Assembly: GCF_026262505.1 (NCBI RefSeq)
Contig: NC_067206.1
Span: 33,247,896-33,311,895, forward strand
Length of the DNA: 64,000 nucleotides
Source of the DNA: Trichomonas vaginalis G3
Lineage: Eukaryota > Parabasalia > Trichomonadida > Trichomonadidae
Direction of reading: 5' to 3'
Each line of letters starts with the position of its first letter. The stretch's first letter is position 1. The notes under the pieces were generated by a model that was given only the letters and a program-made list of their open reading frames with translations, did no database searches and was not told the DNA's origin. This document shows, in pieces, positions 44,301 to 53,543 of this stretch. The position numbers and the translations under genes were made by a program.

Positions 44301-44818
44301 AACCAACTACAGAAATAAATGACGCAAGACTGAAAGATTGGGTAAAAGCTTTCCCATTCACAAAAGATATTGTTGGTAACATGGAAAGAAAACCAGAATG
44401 GCTACAAAAACATATATTTGGAAACGAGCTTATTCCATATGGACAAGCTCTGTTTGAAGAGCTTGAACCGGAAACTCAGGAAAGAGTCATGCAAACAATA
44501 CGCGAAGACTCAAATACAGACTATGACAAACTCTTTCTAGGATATAGGTTACCTGAGATGGGCGACCAGAGCCCAAAGGCAAAAAGGACATGGGAAATTT
44601 ACAACATACTAGGTGAACATGAGGCAAAGATGCAACAACTTGAAGCAGAGGGCAAGTTACCAAAAGCGACACCAAAGAAGAAGAGTAGAACAAAGTGAAA
44701 TAGTGAAGAAGTAACTTCATCTAGTGAAAGTAGTGGCAATGAAGGAAAAAGAAGAGTTAAAAACTCAGTCAGGAAGAAAGTAAAGCTTGGTCGGAGTGGG
44801 TTCTATTATGACATATAA
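41384..44818 (+). pseudogene. Large coiled-coil/Gln-Pro-rich element protein, C-terminal in-frame stop
   Basis: An 1104-residue frame runs from 41384 to a TGA at 44696-44698. The same frame stays open for another 39 codons to TAA at 44816-44818, adding a Ser/Glu then Lys/Arg-rich tail. The domain order is: a very basic start (PRKLRKNIRKRKR), a Gln/Met-rich part, and coiled coil at about 85-260. Next are GGTYIPA repeats at about 385-405, QQPTVQNPA repeats at about 430-505 and a globular C-terminal half (510-1104). Conserved-looking blocks include KFKEGNTDPNLFSFMTQHHI. It could be a core, tegument-like or terminal protein. I do not recognise it. Confidence 0.65.
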
Positions 44819-44850
44819 ATCCAACTATTCTATATTTTTACCCATATGAA

Positions 44851-46452
44851 ATGTACGCCGCTCAGAATATAACGCCAACAGTTTTGGATGCCATGAATGG
44901 AAATGTTTCCGAATGGTATAACGAATGCGACAATGCCATTAGAAGGTCAGAAATAGTTCCTGGAACTTACGAATATACAACTGCTGTTTCTTATGGAAAC
45001 GTAGGTGAGTTTGGAGAAGGTTCTTCAACAACAGTAGATATTGCTTGCGACAGGTTTCATATTATTTCTATTGACAACTCTTTCTTATACGTGGAACAAG
45101 ACATTGAAATAAAACCTTCTGCCAAGTTGTCTGACAAGAAAGGTTGCAATGGAATTTTCTATGTCGGATACCAATATGCTCCAGAAGTTTTCATGGGATA
45201 TAAGATATATTCTAACTCTGACTTAGTTCAAACAGTAACATGGGCAAACTATGAATGGTTCGCTTTGAGAAACTCAGTACAACCACAAGCTAGAGAACAA
45301 ACAGACCAGTATGCAACTATTGAGAAAATAAGAAGACTTGACCCTAACGTTCCAGGAGTTTATGTTAACCTTTCTGGACAAACTGCAGCAGCAGTAACCA
45401 AAGTAAAATTGAAACTTAGAGTTCCTTTGTCATCTTTCCTCATCTTCAGGTTTTTAAGATACTTGCCAAACTGGGCAGGAAAAATTTCTATCGAACTTAC
45501 TCCAAGCAAAAATAACTTAGTCATTGCACCAACACAAGACCCATTCACTATTACAGATACAGCTGGTGGAGCCAAGTTCTGTGACTTTTGCAAAGACAAA
45601 GTTGACTTAGACTTTGGTTTCTCAAACTTCAACACTGAAGTAAACTATTATTTCAATGCTGCTGGAACTGCTTGGGACCCAGTTAAGTTCACATGCGAAA
45701 AGTTTGAATGCAAGAGAATAGAAAGCAGACTTGCAGTCTATATGTTGGACCCAGATATTTCAAATGCTTTAGCTGCCAAATATATTGCAGTTCCACTTAT
45801 GTTCCCTATACACCAAATATCTGTCAAAGACTTTGCAGGTGAAGTTGGAAACCAAAGTGCTGACCCAGGTGCAAGAACAGATATTGCCTTAACAACTGCA
45901 ATGAAACATGCAGATACTATGTTTGTACTGTTCAGACGAACTATAAATGACTATTCTTGTTTCTACAACCCTGGTATTAAATATCATATAAACATAGATG
46001 GCAAATATTATCCAAGAGAAGAATATTCTACAGTTGAGGATATGAGGTCATACAACTTGACATTAGATGCTATGAACTTTAACAACAACTTCACAACAAC
46101 CATTAACCCTGAAATGCAAAGTTCTATTATGCCATATGTGAAAGTATGGACTCATACAGGAGGTCAAAAAACTCAATATACAAATGGAGACCGTTCAAAC
46201 TTTTGGCTTGGCATTCCATTTGCTGACTCAGAAGACTTTATGGGTGGTATTTCAACTGTTGGTACAGTTCAAATACAATATACTGGTGACAGAGACGGTC
46301 CAGATGAATTGAAAGCAAAGAAGTTTACAAAACCAATAGCACTTTTCACGGAAGATGCTCTTTTGAAGATTCGTTCGATGAAACCTGCTGGGGCTCCTCA
46401 GATTGGTATAACGACAGCTTCCATCGAGCAGATTTTGGCAGCAGGTCAGTAA
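44851..46452 (+). CDS. Candidate major capsid protein (double jelly-roll)
   Basis: The protein has 533 residues and an intact frame. It is beta-rich throughout, with no signal or membrane segment. The blocks ISIDNSFLYVEQDIEI (about 68-83) and YVKVWTHTGGQ...SNFWLGIPFADSEDF near residues 430-465, and its place upstream of a penton candidate, the helicase and the packaging ATPase, match the major capsid protein of Maverick/Polinton elements. Length is within the usual 500-650. There is no catalytic motif. The assignment rests on context and overall character rather than a unique signature; a fold prediction would decide it. Confidence 0.65.
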   Translation: MYAAQNITPTVLDAMNGNVSEWYNECDNAIRRSEIVPGTYEYTTAVSYGNVGEFGEGSSTTVDIACDRFHIISIDNSFLYVEQDIEIKPSAKLSDKKGCNGIFYVGYQYAPEVFMGYKIYSNSDLVQTVTWANYEWFALRNSVQPQAREQTDQYATIEKIRRLDPNVPGVYVNLSGQTAAAVTKVKLKLRVPLSSFLIFRFLRYLPNWAGKISIELTPSKNNLVIAPTQDPFTITDTAGGAKFCDFCKDKVDLDFGFSNFNTEVNYYFNAAGTAWDPVKFTCEKFECKRIESRLAVYMLDPDISNALAAKYIAVPLMFPIHQISVKDFAGEVGNQSADPGARTDIALTTAMKHADTMFVLFRRTINDYSCFYNPGIKYHINIDGKYYPREEYSTVEDMRSYNLTLDAMNFNNNFTTTINPEMQSSIMPYVKVWTHTGGQKTQYTNGDRSNFWLGIPFADSEDFMGGISTVGTVQIQYTGDRDGPDELKAKKFTKPIALFTEDALLKIRSMKPAGAPQIGITTASIEQILAAGQ

Positions 46453-46765
46453 GTTGTTCTTGAACTGACTTCTCTCCGTCAAATATTGACAGTACGCCAG
46501 TTTTGACATAGTATTGTATTATAAACTTACCTTTAGAAATATCGGTCAGTTTTGTTGTTATATTTTTGTCAACGTCAAGAACTTTCACCATTTCAGTTAT
46601 ACCAACTTTCTTTGCTTTATGAAAATATTTTGGTTCAGCAAATATTGCTATTCTATAACATTTTCCATTGTTTGTGTAAAGAACTATTCTATCAGTGTAT
46701 TTGTATTGTTTGTGTGTGTAAACTTTGTTTTGCTTCAATTCGAAGAGATACTCAAATACGTCCAT
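46346..46765 (-). CDS. Small element protein of unknown function
   Basis: The protein has 139 residues and starts at 46763-46765 (MDVFEYLFELKQNK). Its gene is divergent from the gene at 46784 with only 18 bases between the two ATGs. It overlaps the 3' end of the capsid gene by about 107 bases tail to tail, which is long. The true stop may once have been earlier. The sequence is Lys/Tyr-rich (YTHKQYKYTDRIVLYTNNGKCYRIAIF) and has no recognisable domain. The shared divergent promoter supports it as real. Confidence 0.5.
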   Translation of the reverse strand: MDVFEYLFELKQNKVYTHKQYKYTDRIVLYTNNGKCYRIAIFAEPKYFHKAKKVGITEMVKVLDVDKNITTKLTDISKGKFIIQYYVKTGVLSIFDGEKSVQEQLTDLLPKSARWKLSLYQSEEPQQVSSNESSKEHLP

Positions 46766-46783
46766 CTTTTTATTCTAAGTAAA
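46766..46783. promoter_or_regulatory. Compact divergent promoter (TTATTCTAAGTAAA)
   Basis: The 18 bases between two opposed start codons contain TTATTCTAAGTAAA. An almost identical spacer (TTATTCTAGATAAA) separates the fibre and the 62333 gene. Such short two-way promoters imply transcription starts practically at the ATG. Confidence 0.55.
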
Positions 46784-47350
46784 ATGTCATTTCCGAAAAA
46801 TAGAAGCGTAAGTGTTTCAAAAGGTTTAATGGCGGTGGCAGATGTGAAGTTAAATTCACCAACTCAAACAAACAGTCAAAGTGTTGTTGTCAATGTCAAA
46901 GAAAGAGATGTTGAAGTGGGGAAACCATACGAAGACGAAGATGGTATAACAATAGTTCCTGCAAAAGAACAACCAACATATCCTGAAGTTAGCAGAGACT
47001 TAAGTTCTGTTGCAGATATTCGAAACGACTACCAACAACTTAAAGACAAACTTAAAACTCAGGAGAAGATTTGTCAAGCTTTAGGTATAATGTTAAACTT
47101 GGTCGAACACAACCCTGTAAAAGTGAACTCATATGTCATTGCACCTCATGAAGTTTTGAAAGAACTATTGAAACTTTTGACAGAGGCAGACGATATAAAC
47201 ATCAAAGAAATAGAACCCGACATTGCTTGCTGTGGTGTTTCATATAATGTCATTGACAAGATATACGTTATGAAAGGAGGTGAAACGTTGAACTTAAAAT
47301 ATAGTTTCCCAGACGTTATAAAAATATTTGACGACCAAACATTTCATTAA
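46784..47350 (+). CDS. Element protein of unknown function
   Basis: The protein has 188 residues. I start it at 46784 (MSFPKNRSVSVSKG) because an AT-rich element promoter touches this ATG; the frame is open further upstream but antisense to the neighbour. The N-terminal third is basic and Ser/Val-rich, and a short coil (DYQQLKDKLKTQEKICQ) is at about 80-96. The C-terminal part is a compact mixed alpha/beta region with two adjacent Cys (DIACCGVSYNV). No family is recognised. Its place after the capsid suggests a virion or assembly role, which is inference. Confidence 0.6.
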   Translation: MSFPKNRSVSVSKGLMAVADVKLNSPTQTNSQSVVVNVKERDVEVGKPYEDEDGITIVPAKEQPTYPEVSRDLSSVADIRNDYQQLKDKLKTQEKICQALGIMLNLVEHNPVKVNSYVIAPHEVLKELLKLLTEADDINIKEIEPDIACCGVSYNVIDKIYVMKGGETLNLKYSFPDVIKIFDDQTFH

Positions 47351-47370
47351 AATTTAGTTGCTAAGTAAAA

Positions 47371-47601
47371 ATGTCAAAACTTCTTGAAAGATGTTTGAAG
47401 AAAAATAATATAGACTTTATTTCATGTAAAGGACTTTACACACTTTTGAACGATATGAAAGACCCTGTTTTGTTTGTTCGTGTAGACAAAGGAAAGTTCT
47501 ATGTCTTTACAAAATATTTGAACTTCTTAGACAGAGAACTTCAAGAAACGCCATGTGAAAGTTTAGATGAAGTTCTTCTCCACTTTCAGAAAAACTTTTA
47601 A
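47371..47601 (+). CDS. Small element protein of unknown function
   Basis: The protein has 76 residues (MSKLLERCLKKNN...HFQKNF), a mixed alpha/beta composition and no membrane segment. The ATG is preceded by GCTAAGTAAAA, close to the promoter motif of the 46784 gene. It lies 20 bases after that gene and 10 bases before the penton candidate. Confidence 0.55.
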   Translation: MSKLLERCLKKNNIDFISCKGLYTLLNDMKDPVLFVRVDKGKFYVFTKYLNFLDRELQETPCESLDEVLLHFQKNF

Positions 47602-47611
47602 ATATATGTAA

Positions 47612-48417
47612 ATGGCAGAAGACATAGTGGTTTATACTATTACGACTAAAAACCCTGAGTCATATAATTCTATAACAACAAACTTACAAAGTCCTCAAGG
47701 ACGATATTGTAAACTAACCTTAAACACAATGACGACTAAAGCCTGTTTTGCTCTTTTGACACCAGAAGATTTTATTGTTGTGAATGGTAAAAAATACTCC
47801 TTTGAAGATACTTACTCAGATATACCACCAACAGGTTTTGTTGACTTATTTAATACTTTAAGTACGGGTGTAACATGTGCTGCAACTAGAGCAGGTTTCA
47901 TTATGTTTGGATGTCCGACTGAGTTTACTATAAACGATATGAGCTATAATACAAAACTTATATCTGGTTTTACTACCAACAATTTCCTATAACAGGAAAA
48001 GGTGTCATACAAGGTTTGTCTATTCCATTGACTTTAAGTACACCTATTTTATATATTGTTTCAAACTTAGGTTCAAAGTGTTATTCGAATGTCGACAGAA
48101 ACTACTATGACCAAAAGATACTCATGCGTATAAACAACACATTCTCTGCTGGTTTGCCTATTGTTCATTCGAATGCAGAGTTTTCAGCTTTAGTAAACTC
48201 AAACACTTTAGCAAACATAAACTTAACCTTAGTTGACGCAAACTTTGTTCCTGTAAAACTTTTATGTCCTATGTATTTGTCAATGACGGCAGAAAGTTTC
48301 GAATTGGAAGATGCAACTGGTGAAAGTATTGTACTACAAGAACAACTTCAACAACAAATAGCTCAAGAACAACAAATGCAACAAATGGAACAAATGCAAC
48401 AACAAAGTCAAGAATAA
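47612..48417 (+). pseudogene. Candidate penton/minor capsid protein, frameshifted
   Basis: Two pieces in different frames join naturally. The first is 47612-47992 (126 residues). In the second, open frame across about 47980-48015 leads into 48016-48417 (133 residues). Together they make about 260 residues. The second half (ILYIVSNLGSKCY, YYDQKILMRINNTFSAGLP, INLTLVDANFVPVKLLCPMY) is a beta-rich block of the type seen in single-jelly-roll penton proteins of Polintons and virophages. A Gln-rich tail (about 35 residues) ends it. The small indel near 47985 inactivates it or is a base error. Position two small genes after the capsid supports the call. Confidence 0.55.
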
Positions 48418-48446
48418 AAAAAATATTTTTTTTTATTTTTATAAAA

Positions 48447-49681
48447 ATGTACAGAATAGATGTTTCAGATTTTTATGACTTCCAAGCATTCAGAAATATG
48501 TGTCCATTTAGAGACTATAACAAAGCAGTCGAGAATTTGAAACGTTTAGTCATTTATGTTGACTCTGCCCCAGAATGTTATGTCATGAAAGAATGGGATG
48601 TGTCTTTAACAAACCAAGAGCAACAATAGTGTCTGAACAAGAATGTAGACAGAAACTTAAGAAAATAAAAGTCGTACAAGTTGGTATGAAGATGTTAGAT
48701 GCTTGGGATATCTTATTGTCAAAACTTGAAGATTTTTCAGTTCGTGGTATAAAGTTCTATACACCATCTCCAAACTTCTATTCTATCTTCACTGGATATA
48801 AATACGAACAAGTAGAATGGAAAGAAAATGTTATAGAAGCTTGGTTAGACCATGTCAAAGAAATTATATGCAATGGAAACGAAAGAGTCTATGAGTATAT
48901 CTTATGTTGGTTTGCAAACATCTTACAACATCCAAGTGCTAAAAATGAAACTGCTCTCATCATAATTGGAAAACAAGGAACAGGTAAGAACACTTTCTTT
49001 ACAGATATCTTATGCAAACTGTTAGAGGGCTATTCGAACCCTAATATGACAAACTTAGAAAACATCTGCGGTAAATTTAACTCTTCAATAGAGAATATGA
49101 AACTTATAGTATGTAACGAACTTCAAAGTATAGATACAACAAAAGTTTTGAACTCAGATGCTTTGAAGAGTCTTATAACAGACAAAGTTGGAGTTGTTGA
49201 AAGAAAATATAAAGACCAAAGAGTTTGTGAAAATGTTGCAAATTTCATTATGGTTTCAAACAATGCCGTTCCGATGAAGTTAGAAAGTTCTGACAGAAGA
49301 TATGTAGTTGTCAGAACGTCAGATTCTCATATGCAAGATACAGAATATTTTGACGACTTAGCAGAAACTTTGACATCTGACTTTTACAACCACTTGTTCT
49401 CATATTTCATGACATTAGATATTTCTAAGTTCAATCCAAGACAAATTCCACATACCGAAGAGAGACAAACATTGTTAGAAGCAAACAAGAGTGTATATGA
49501 ACTGTTCATAGATGAAACTGACTTTGAGTGTTTAGATGAAAGGTCATTGTACGATTCGTATAAACAATATTGTCAAGAGTATGGTTATATGACAGCGTCT
49601 AAACGAACATTCTTGGCAAATGTCAAAAGTCTTTTAGACGTACAGAATGGTGTATATACAAAGAAAAATTTTTCTGAGTAA
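48447..49681 (+). pseudogene. SF3/D5-type helicase, N-terminal frameshift
   Basis: A 60-codon start (MYRIDVSDFYDFQAF..., 48447 on) loses frame near 48600. The rest of the protein continues to 49681 in another frame. The helicase core has Walker A GKQGTGKNTFF, Walker B-like MKLIVCNELQSID, and a C-motif region NFIMVSNNAVPMKL followed by the arginine finger SSDRRYVV. These are the A, B and C motifs of superfamily 3 helicases of the poxvirus-D5/NCLDV type. The enzyme would unwind DNA at the replication fork. No primase domain is recognisable in the short N-terminus. Confidence 0.8.
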
Positions 49682-49718
49682 ATTTTAAAAAAAAATATTT
49701 TTTTATCCGATAGAAAAG

Positions 49719-50138
49719 ATGACGAAATTCATCTCAGTAAACAAGTATATGTCAGGACTTAAAGAAGAACTAGACCCATTCACATATTTGAATGTTTACT
49801 TCTACCATTTTGAAAAGTCTACATTTGACAAAGTTTGGAACATCGAACCAGTTAAGTTTGCTATTGTGACTAAAAATGGTGCGAAATTTGAAGACTTAGA
49901 CATAGAAGGTTTGTTAACAGTCAAAGAAAGTTTTGACAGAAGGTTCTCAAACCTTAAAGAAGGCAAAGCATACAAACTTGTTATACCTTATGAACCAAAG
50001 AAAGCAGACGACTATGAATATTATGAGTCTAAGATAGTTGAAGTTCAAGGTAAATTGGGTAAAAAGATTTTAGAGTCTAAGCCAGTGTTTGCTCCTAAAG
50101 AGGAAGAGAACATTGACATTGACCCAGAAATGTTCTAA
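49719..50138 (+). CDS. Element protein of unknown function
   Basis: The protein has 139 residues (MTKFISVNKYMSGLKEELDP). It is mixed alpha/beta, with many Lys and Glu and an acidic C-terminus (EEENIDIDPEMF). Such an acidic tail with a terminal Phe recalls single-stranded-DNA-binding proteins of phages and viruses, and the gene follows the helicase directly. This role is speculation from context. The ATG is preceded by TTTTTATCCGATAGAAAAG. Confidence 0.55.
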   Translation: MTKFISVNKYMSGLKEELDPFTYLNVYFYHFEKSTFDKVWNIEPVKFAIVTKNGAKFEDLDIEGLLTVKESFDRRFSNLKEGKAYKLVIPYEPKKADDYEYYESKIVEVQGKLGKKILESKPVFAPKEEENIDIDPEMF

Positions 50139-50154
50139 AAATAAAATTTTATTT

Positions 50155-50605
50155 TTACATGTCAAATTTCTTTTTCTCTGGAACTGGCTCTGGTTCTTTC
50201 TTCTCTTCTTCTACTTTCTTTTCTTTCTTTTCTCTCTTCTTCTTTTCTGGTGGAGTTATGTCAAACTTCTCAGAACCATATTTTTGTAAAAGTTCTTTGT
50301 CCTTTAATAGCTCTTCTATTCTGTTTTCTATTTCATTTTCAAGAACAGCGCATGTGTCTTCTTTGCATTCTAAGAAGTTTTGTTGGACTTCATCTCTCCA
50401 AGAGGCGTCATCTCTGTCAACAAGTCTGTCATTGACAAATTTTAAGACTTCTCTGCTTAATGTTTTATGGTTCTTGTCATATTCCCAGAAACAGAACTTT
50501 AGAACAAATTCACCTTTCTTGTTTACACTATGTAAGATTTTATGGTCGACAGTTTTTGCTGTCGAAAAGCTTGTCTCGAATATAGATAGCGAAATCGCTA
50601 GACAT
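50155..50605 (-). pseudogene. Small charged element protein, frameshifted
   Basis: Starting at 50603-50605 (MSSDFAIYIRDKLFDS) the frame breaks near 50555. It continues in another frame as TVDHKILHSVNKKGEFVLKF...KYGSEKFD, then a strongly basic and acidic tail (PPEKKKREKKEKKVEEE, ending FDM) to 50155. The opposite-strand frame through this stretch is just its Ser/Phe-rich shadow. The gene is divergent from the ATPase with 36 bases between starts. The function is unknown. Confidence 0.55.
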
Positions 50606-50641
50606 TTTCTAAAAGATAAAAATTTTAATTTTTCTAAAAAT

Positions 50642-51517
50642 ATGTTAGAAAAAAAGTTTGCTGACATTGACAAGAAATTTGAGAATGTTTTAAACAAGAA
50701 CAAGAGGAAGTTGGAAAATGCTCAGATAAAACCCATACATGACAAGTTCTTATTTGCTCAGAATGGTATAACAGGTCTAATCGCACCACCTGGGTCGGGT
50801 AAGACTTTCACTTATCTTAAAATGGCTGCACAACAACAAGAACTAGATGAGAAGAACCCATTCTATGAGTTAGTAGTCATTTGTAGTACTTCGGGTCAAT
50901 TTGACCAAACCGTCAATTCGTTCAAAGATATTATAAAGAAGTCTAAGTTAGTATGTATAAAAGACTCTGAGTTGTTGGATTGGATAAAGAAGTACCAAAG
51001 AAGAGTTTTGAAGTACAATGCTATAAATGAGTATATAAACTCGAAGTTTAAAGACCCAAATGAGGAAATGCAGAGAATATTAGAGAAGAAACACTTCAGA
51101 AACAAACAGAAAGAGATAGAGTACATTTCGAAGAAATTGCAATCTTACGATTGGAAGACTTACCCTCACAGATGTCTTCTTATCTTAGATGATTTCGCCT
51201 CTCATCCTTTGTTAAAGAATAGAGAACAAGACATGTGTCGAATTCTTAAGAAGCTCAGACACTTTAACATCTCAGTTGTCATTTGTGTACAGACAGCCAA
51301 GAGTTTAAGTAAGGATGTAAAGAGAATACTTACTGATATTATACTTTTCCCCGGATTGTCCGAAGACGATTTCATGGAACTTATGAAAGAGTCCATGGCA
51401 GGTAAGTTTGACAGACATGAACTATGGGAGAAGTACAAAGTCATACAAGACCCTCATACTTCTTTCAGAATTCATATCTACGCGAACAAAGTTCAAATTG
51501 TAAAAAGTCAAGCTTGA
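50642..51517 (+). CDS. A32-type DNA-packaging ATPase (FtsK/HerA superfamily)
   Basis: The protein has 291 residues starting at 50642 (MLEKKFADIDKKF). Upstream in-frame sequence is antisense to the divergent neighbour. Walker A is LIAPPGSGKTFTYLKMA (about 45-61). Walker B is CLLILDDFASHP (about 178-189). The sensor-like segment NISVVICVQTAKSLS is at about 214-228, followed by DIILFPGLSEDDFMELM. This is the layout of the NCLDV/Polinton packaging ATPase that pumps the genome into preformed capsids. The frame is intact, a contrast to many neighbours. Confidence 0.85.
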   Translation: MLEKKFADIDKKFENVLNKNKRKLENAQIKPIHDKFLFAQNGITGLIAPPGSGKTFTYLKMAAQQQELDEKNPFYELVVICSTSGQFDQTVNSFKDIIKKSKLVCIKDSELLDWIKKYQRRVLKYNAINEYINSKFKDPNEEMQRILEKKHFRNKQKEIEYISKKLQSYDWKTYPHRCLLILDDFASHPLLKNREQDMCRILKKLRHFNISVVICVQTAKSLSKDVKRILTDIILFPGLSEDDFMELMKESMAGKFDRHELWEKYKVIQDPHTSFRIHIYANKVQIVKSQA

Positions 51518-51530
51518 AAAATGTAAGTGT

Positions 51531-51971
51531 TTGAGTCTTAGTCTGTTGTGGTGCTGGGGCTGTCGGTTCTTCTGGCTTTGGAAGACATTCAGGAAGAGGA
51601 ACGTCGGACATTCGTTTGTGTCCTGTCGGAAGGAAGAACTTTTCCTGTTGGAAGGAAGAACTTTTCCTGTTGGAAGGAAAAATTTTTCCTGTCGGAAGGA
51701 AAATTTTTTCCTGTCGGAAGGAAAAACTTTTTCTGAAGTTCGACCAAAAAAGTTCTCAATTTTCGAAAATTTGAATGGTTTACGGACGGACAACTGGAAA
51801 ATTTTTTCCTGTCGGAAGGAAAATTTTTTCCTGTCGGAAGGAAATTTTTTTCCTGTCGGAAGGAAATTTTTTTCCTGTCGGAAGGAAGGACTCGGAATGC
51901 CAGAAGGATTTGACAAGACAATTTACCTTATAGAGCTACCTGAGCCATTTGAAGTCAAGCTTGAAAAATAA
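51531..51971 (+). other. Disrupted small-gene region filled by repeats
   Basis: Between the ATPase and the KilA-N gene lies a tandem repeat (51625-51895) flanked by two copies of GTCAAGCTTGAAAAAT (about 51507 and 51953). On the plus strand, codons from the ATG at 51897 (MPEGFDKTIYLIELPEPFEVKLEK) look like the end of a real gene. On the minus strand, 51600-51510 encodes a Pro-rich stretch (ECLPKPEEPTAPAPQQ). I infer the repeat array expanded within one or two small genes. Confidence 0.4.
51625..51895. repeat. 22-bp tandem repeats with palindromic core
   Basis: About nine units of roughly 22 bp (CTGTCGGAAGGAAAAATTTT and variants). There are five units, a roughly 70-bp spacer, then four more. 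Each junction contains a near-palindrome GGAAAAATTTTTTCC. The unit length is not a multiple of three, so all three frames open through it. Confidence 0.8.
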
Positions 51972-51980
51972 ATGGTTCAT

Positions 51981-52787
51981 TTACTCTGCTTGTTTGAAGT
52001 TGTCAAAATACTCTGTTATTTTTTCTTTCAGTAGCGGTAAGTCTTCTTTGAATGTAAGTATTGTACAACCTTTCATATCATAGTGTGTTTGAGGTAACGT
52101 ATCTTGAACTATTTGTTTCACATCTTCATTTGGTGTCATTGAAATCGGTAAGTTTTCGCGATAGAACCAATTTCTGTTAGATTTGTAAATCTTAGCAAGG
52201 TCGTAAAAGCTTTTGTTGTTTCTTCTGACTAAATGCAACATAACCATATCTCTGTCTTCTTCATTTTCCATCTCTTCAGTATAAATCATATACTTATAGT
52301 TCTTTTCCTTTCCTTTTGGTACCGAACGTGGTATTCTTTTCTGTATGTTTTTGTCTTTTGCTTCAAGCTTGTTCTCTAGCTCTTCACGTTCTTGTCTATG
52401 AATTTCGTCAAGAAGTCTGAAAATATAACAAGCATAACGAGGTGAAGCCCACATTGCAACAGCATTTACAAGAAGTCTATGAACATACCAACCTCTCAAA
52501 CCATTTGGCAAATTTTTACGATTTTCGTACGGAATCTCGACCCTCGATTTTTCGAGGGTCGCAAACATATGAGGAAATTCTTCTAAAAGTTCTTTTGTCT
52601 GTTGGTTTTCAAACCAATGATATGCTTGCTTTGTAGAACGAAGAGCATTCAAAATACTTTGCATTTGGTACATGTCATCTTTGACCGAACGAATGAGACG
52701 TAACTGTTTGTTATACTGAACCCACTCGTATTCTTCATCTATAGCTTCATGAACGATAGCAGTTGTTGTGTTCTCTGATGTTGACAT
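51981..52787 (-). CDS. KilA-N domain protein with C-terminal DUF3627-like domain
   Basis: The protein has 268 residues from the ATG at 52785-52787 (MSTSENTTTAIV); the frame extends further only through a TTG. Residues about 20-135 are a KilA-N domain, best seen in GLRGWYVHRLLVNAVAMWASPRYACYIFRLLDEIH. A short charged coil follows. A C-terminal domain (KNYKYMIYTEEMENEEDRDMVMLHLVRRNNKSF) has the pattern of DUF3627, often fused to KilA-N in large DNA viruses. KilA-N proteins bind DNA and probably regulate viral genes. The frame is intact. Confidence 0.75.
   Translation of the reverse strand: MSTSENTTTAIVHEAIDEEYEWVQYNKQLRLIRSVKDDMYQMQSILNALRSTKQAYHWFENQQTKELLEEFPHMFATLEKSRVEIPYENRKNLPNGLRGWYVHRLLVNAVAMWASPRYACYIFRLLDEIHRQEREELENKLEAKDKNIQKRIPRSVPKGKEKNYKYMIYTEEMENEEDRDMVMLHLVRRNNKSFYDLAKIYKSNRNWFYRENLPISMTPNEDVKQIVQDTLPQTHYDMKGCTILTFKEDLPLLKEKITEYFDNFKQAE
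52540..52559. repeat. Hairpin within the KilA-N coding region
   Basis: ACCCTCGA TTTT TCGAGGGT, an 8-bp stem. The duplicated copy at 53802-53821 reads ACCCTCGG TTTT CCGAGGGT, with both sides of one base pair changed together. Confidence 0.65.
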
Positions 52788-52845
52788 ATCTGTCTTTACA
52801 TACAAAATAAAAAAAAATATTTTATAAAAAACTAGCGTTATTTTC

Positions 52846-52866
52846 TATCTTGTATAAAAGACCAAA
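52846..52866 (-). promoter_or_regulatory. Duplicated upstream cassette, copy 1
   Basis: TTTTCTATCTTGTATAAAAGA (plus strand) occurs here and at 53544-53564. In both places it is followed, toward the start codon of the downstream minus-strand gene, by an A/T run and then TTATTTTGTATGTAA with ACAG. It looks like a shared promoter. Confidence 0.5.
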
Positions 52867-52876
52867 AATAAACGCT

Positions 52877-53488
52877 TTACATGTATTTTTCAGCAACTTC
52901 GTCAAATAATTTTATAGCACTATCTATCTCATCTACTTCAAACGTTTCTTTACCTTTCGTGGGAGCACCATACATTTTCTCCAACTTTTCAAGTAGTTCT
53001 GTTTCAGCAGCTCTCATATCATTTACAAACACAACCTTGACTCTATTGACTGTATTGTCATATCTTTGAGTTATATTATATGTTCTTCCTATCTTATATC
53101 TCTTTGTATTGAAGTCCTTCGGTTTCTGAACGATGTAAAGTAAGCCTTCACTGCAACGTTCCGTATCGAATGAACCATATGTTATGAAGTTATATCCAAC
53201 AACTGGGTCTAACCATAACAAAACTATTGGTATAAGACTTTTGTCTATAAGATATGCTCTTGTTCCATAGAATCTTACCGATATCATAAGCTCAGGATTT
53301 CTTGTCAAAATTTTCTGAGTTGAAGCATTTCTAACCCAGTCCTTTGCTTTCTTTTCAGATAGTGTTAGAATGTCTGACAAAGAATATTTGTTGTATTTCT
53401 TTGAGTATCTTACGTTTAAATCACCTATTCTAACCATTTTGGTGTCATTGTCTATCTTTTTAACTGTTTCAAGCTCAATGTTTGTCAT
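52877..53488 (-). CDS. KilA-N-like plus T5orf172/GIY-YIG-like protein
   Basis: The protein has 203 residues. The N-terminal half fits a KilA-N/MSV199-type DNA-binding domain (YSLSDILTLSEKKAKDWVRNA, about 36-56, then VRFYGTRAYLIDKSLIPIVLLWLDP). The C-terminal half begins GLLYIVQKPKDFNTKRYKIGRTYNITQRYD (about 115-144). It continues with AAETELLEKLEKMYG and ETFEVDEID, the pattern of the T5orf172 (Bro-type, GIY-YIG-related) domain. This fusion is common in phages and large DNA viruses. It probably binds DNA; nuclease activity is unproven. The upstream region is a near copy of that of the KilA-N gene at 51981. Confidence 0.75.
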   Translation of the reverse strand: MTNIELETVKKIDNDTKMVRIGDLNVRYSKKYNKYSLSDILTLSEKKAKDWVRNASTQKILTRNPELMISVRFYGTRAYLIDKSLIPIVLLWLDPVVGYNFITYGSFDTERCSEGLLYIVQKPKDFNTKRYKIGRTYNITQRYDNTVNRVKVVFVNDMRAAETELLEKLEKMYGAPTKGKETFEVDEIDSAIKLFDEVAEKYM

Positions 53489-53543
53489 TTTCTGTTCTTA
53501 CATACAAAATAAAAAAATAAAAAAAAATAAAACTAACTTTTTT

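Noticed and set aside
50159..50641. N-terminal extension of the packaging ATPase frame
   Set aside because: Ser/Phe-rich and antisense to a charged small protein with its own start at 50605. The ATPase proper starts at 50642 behind an element-type promoter.
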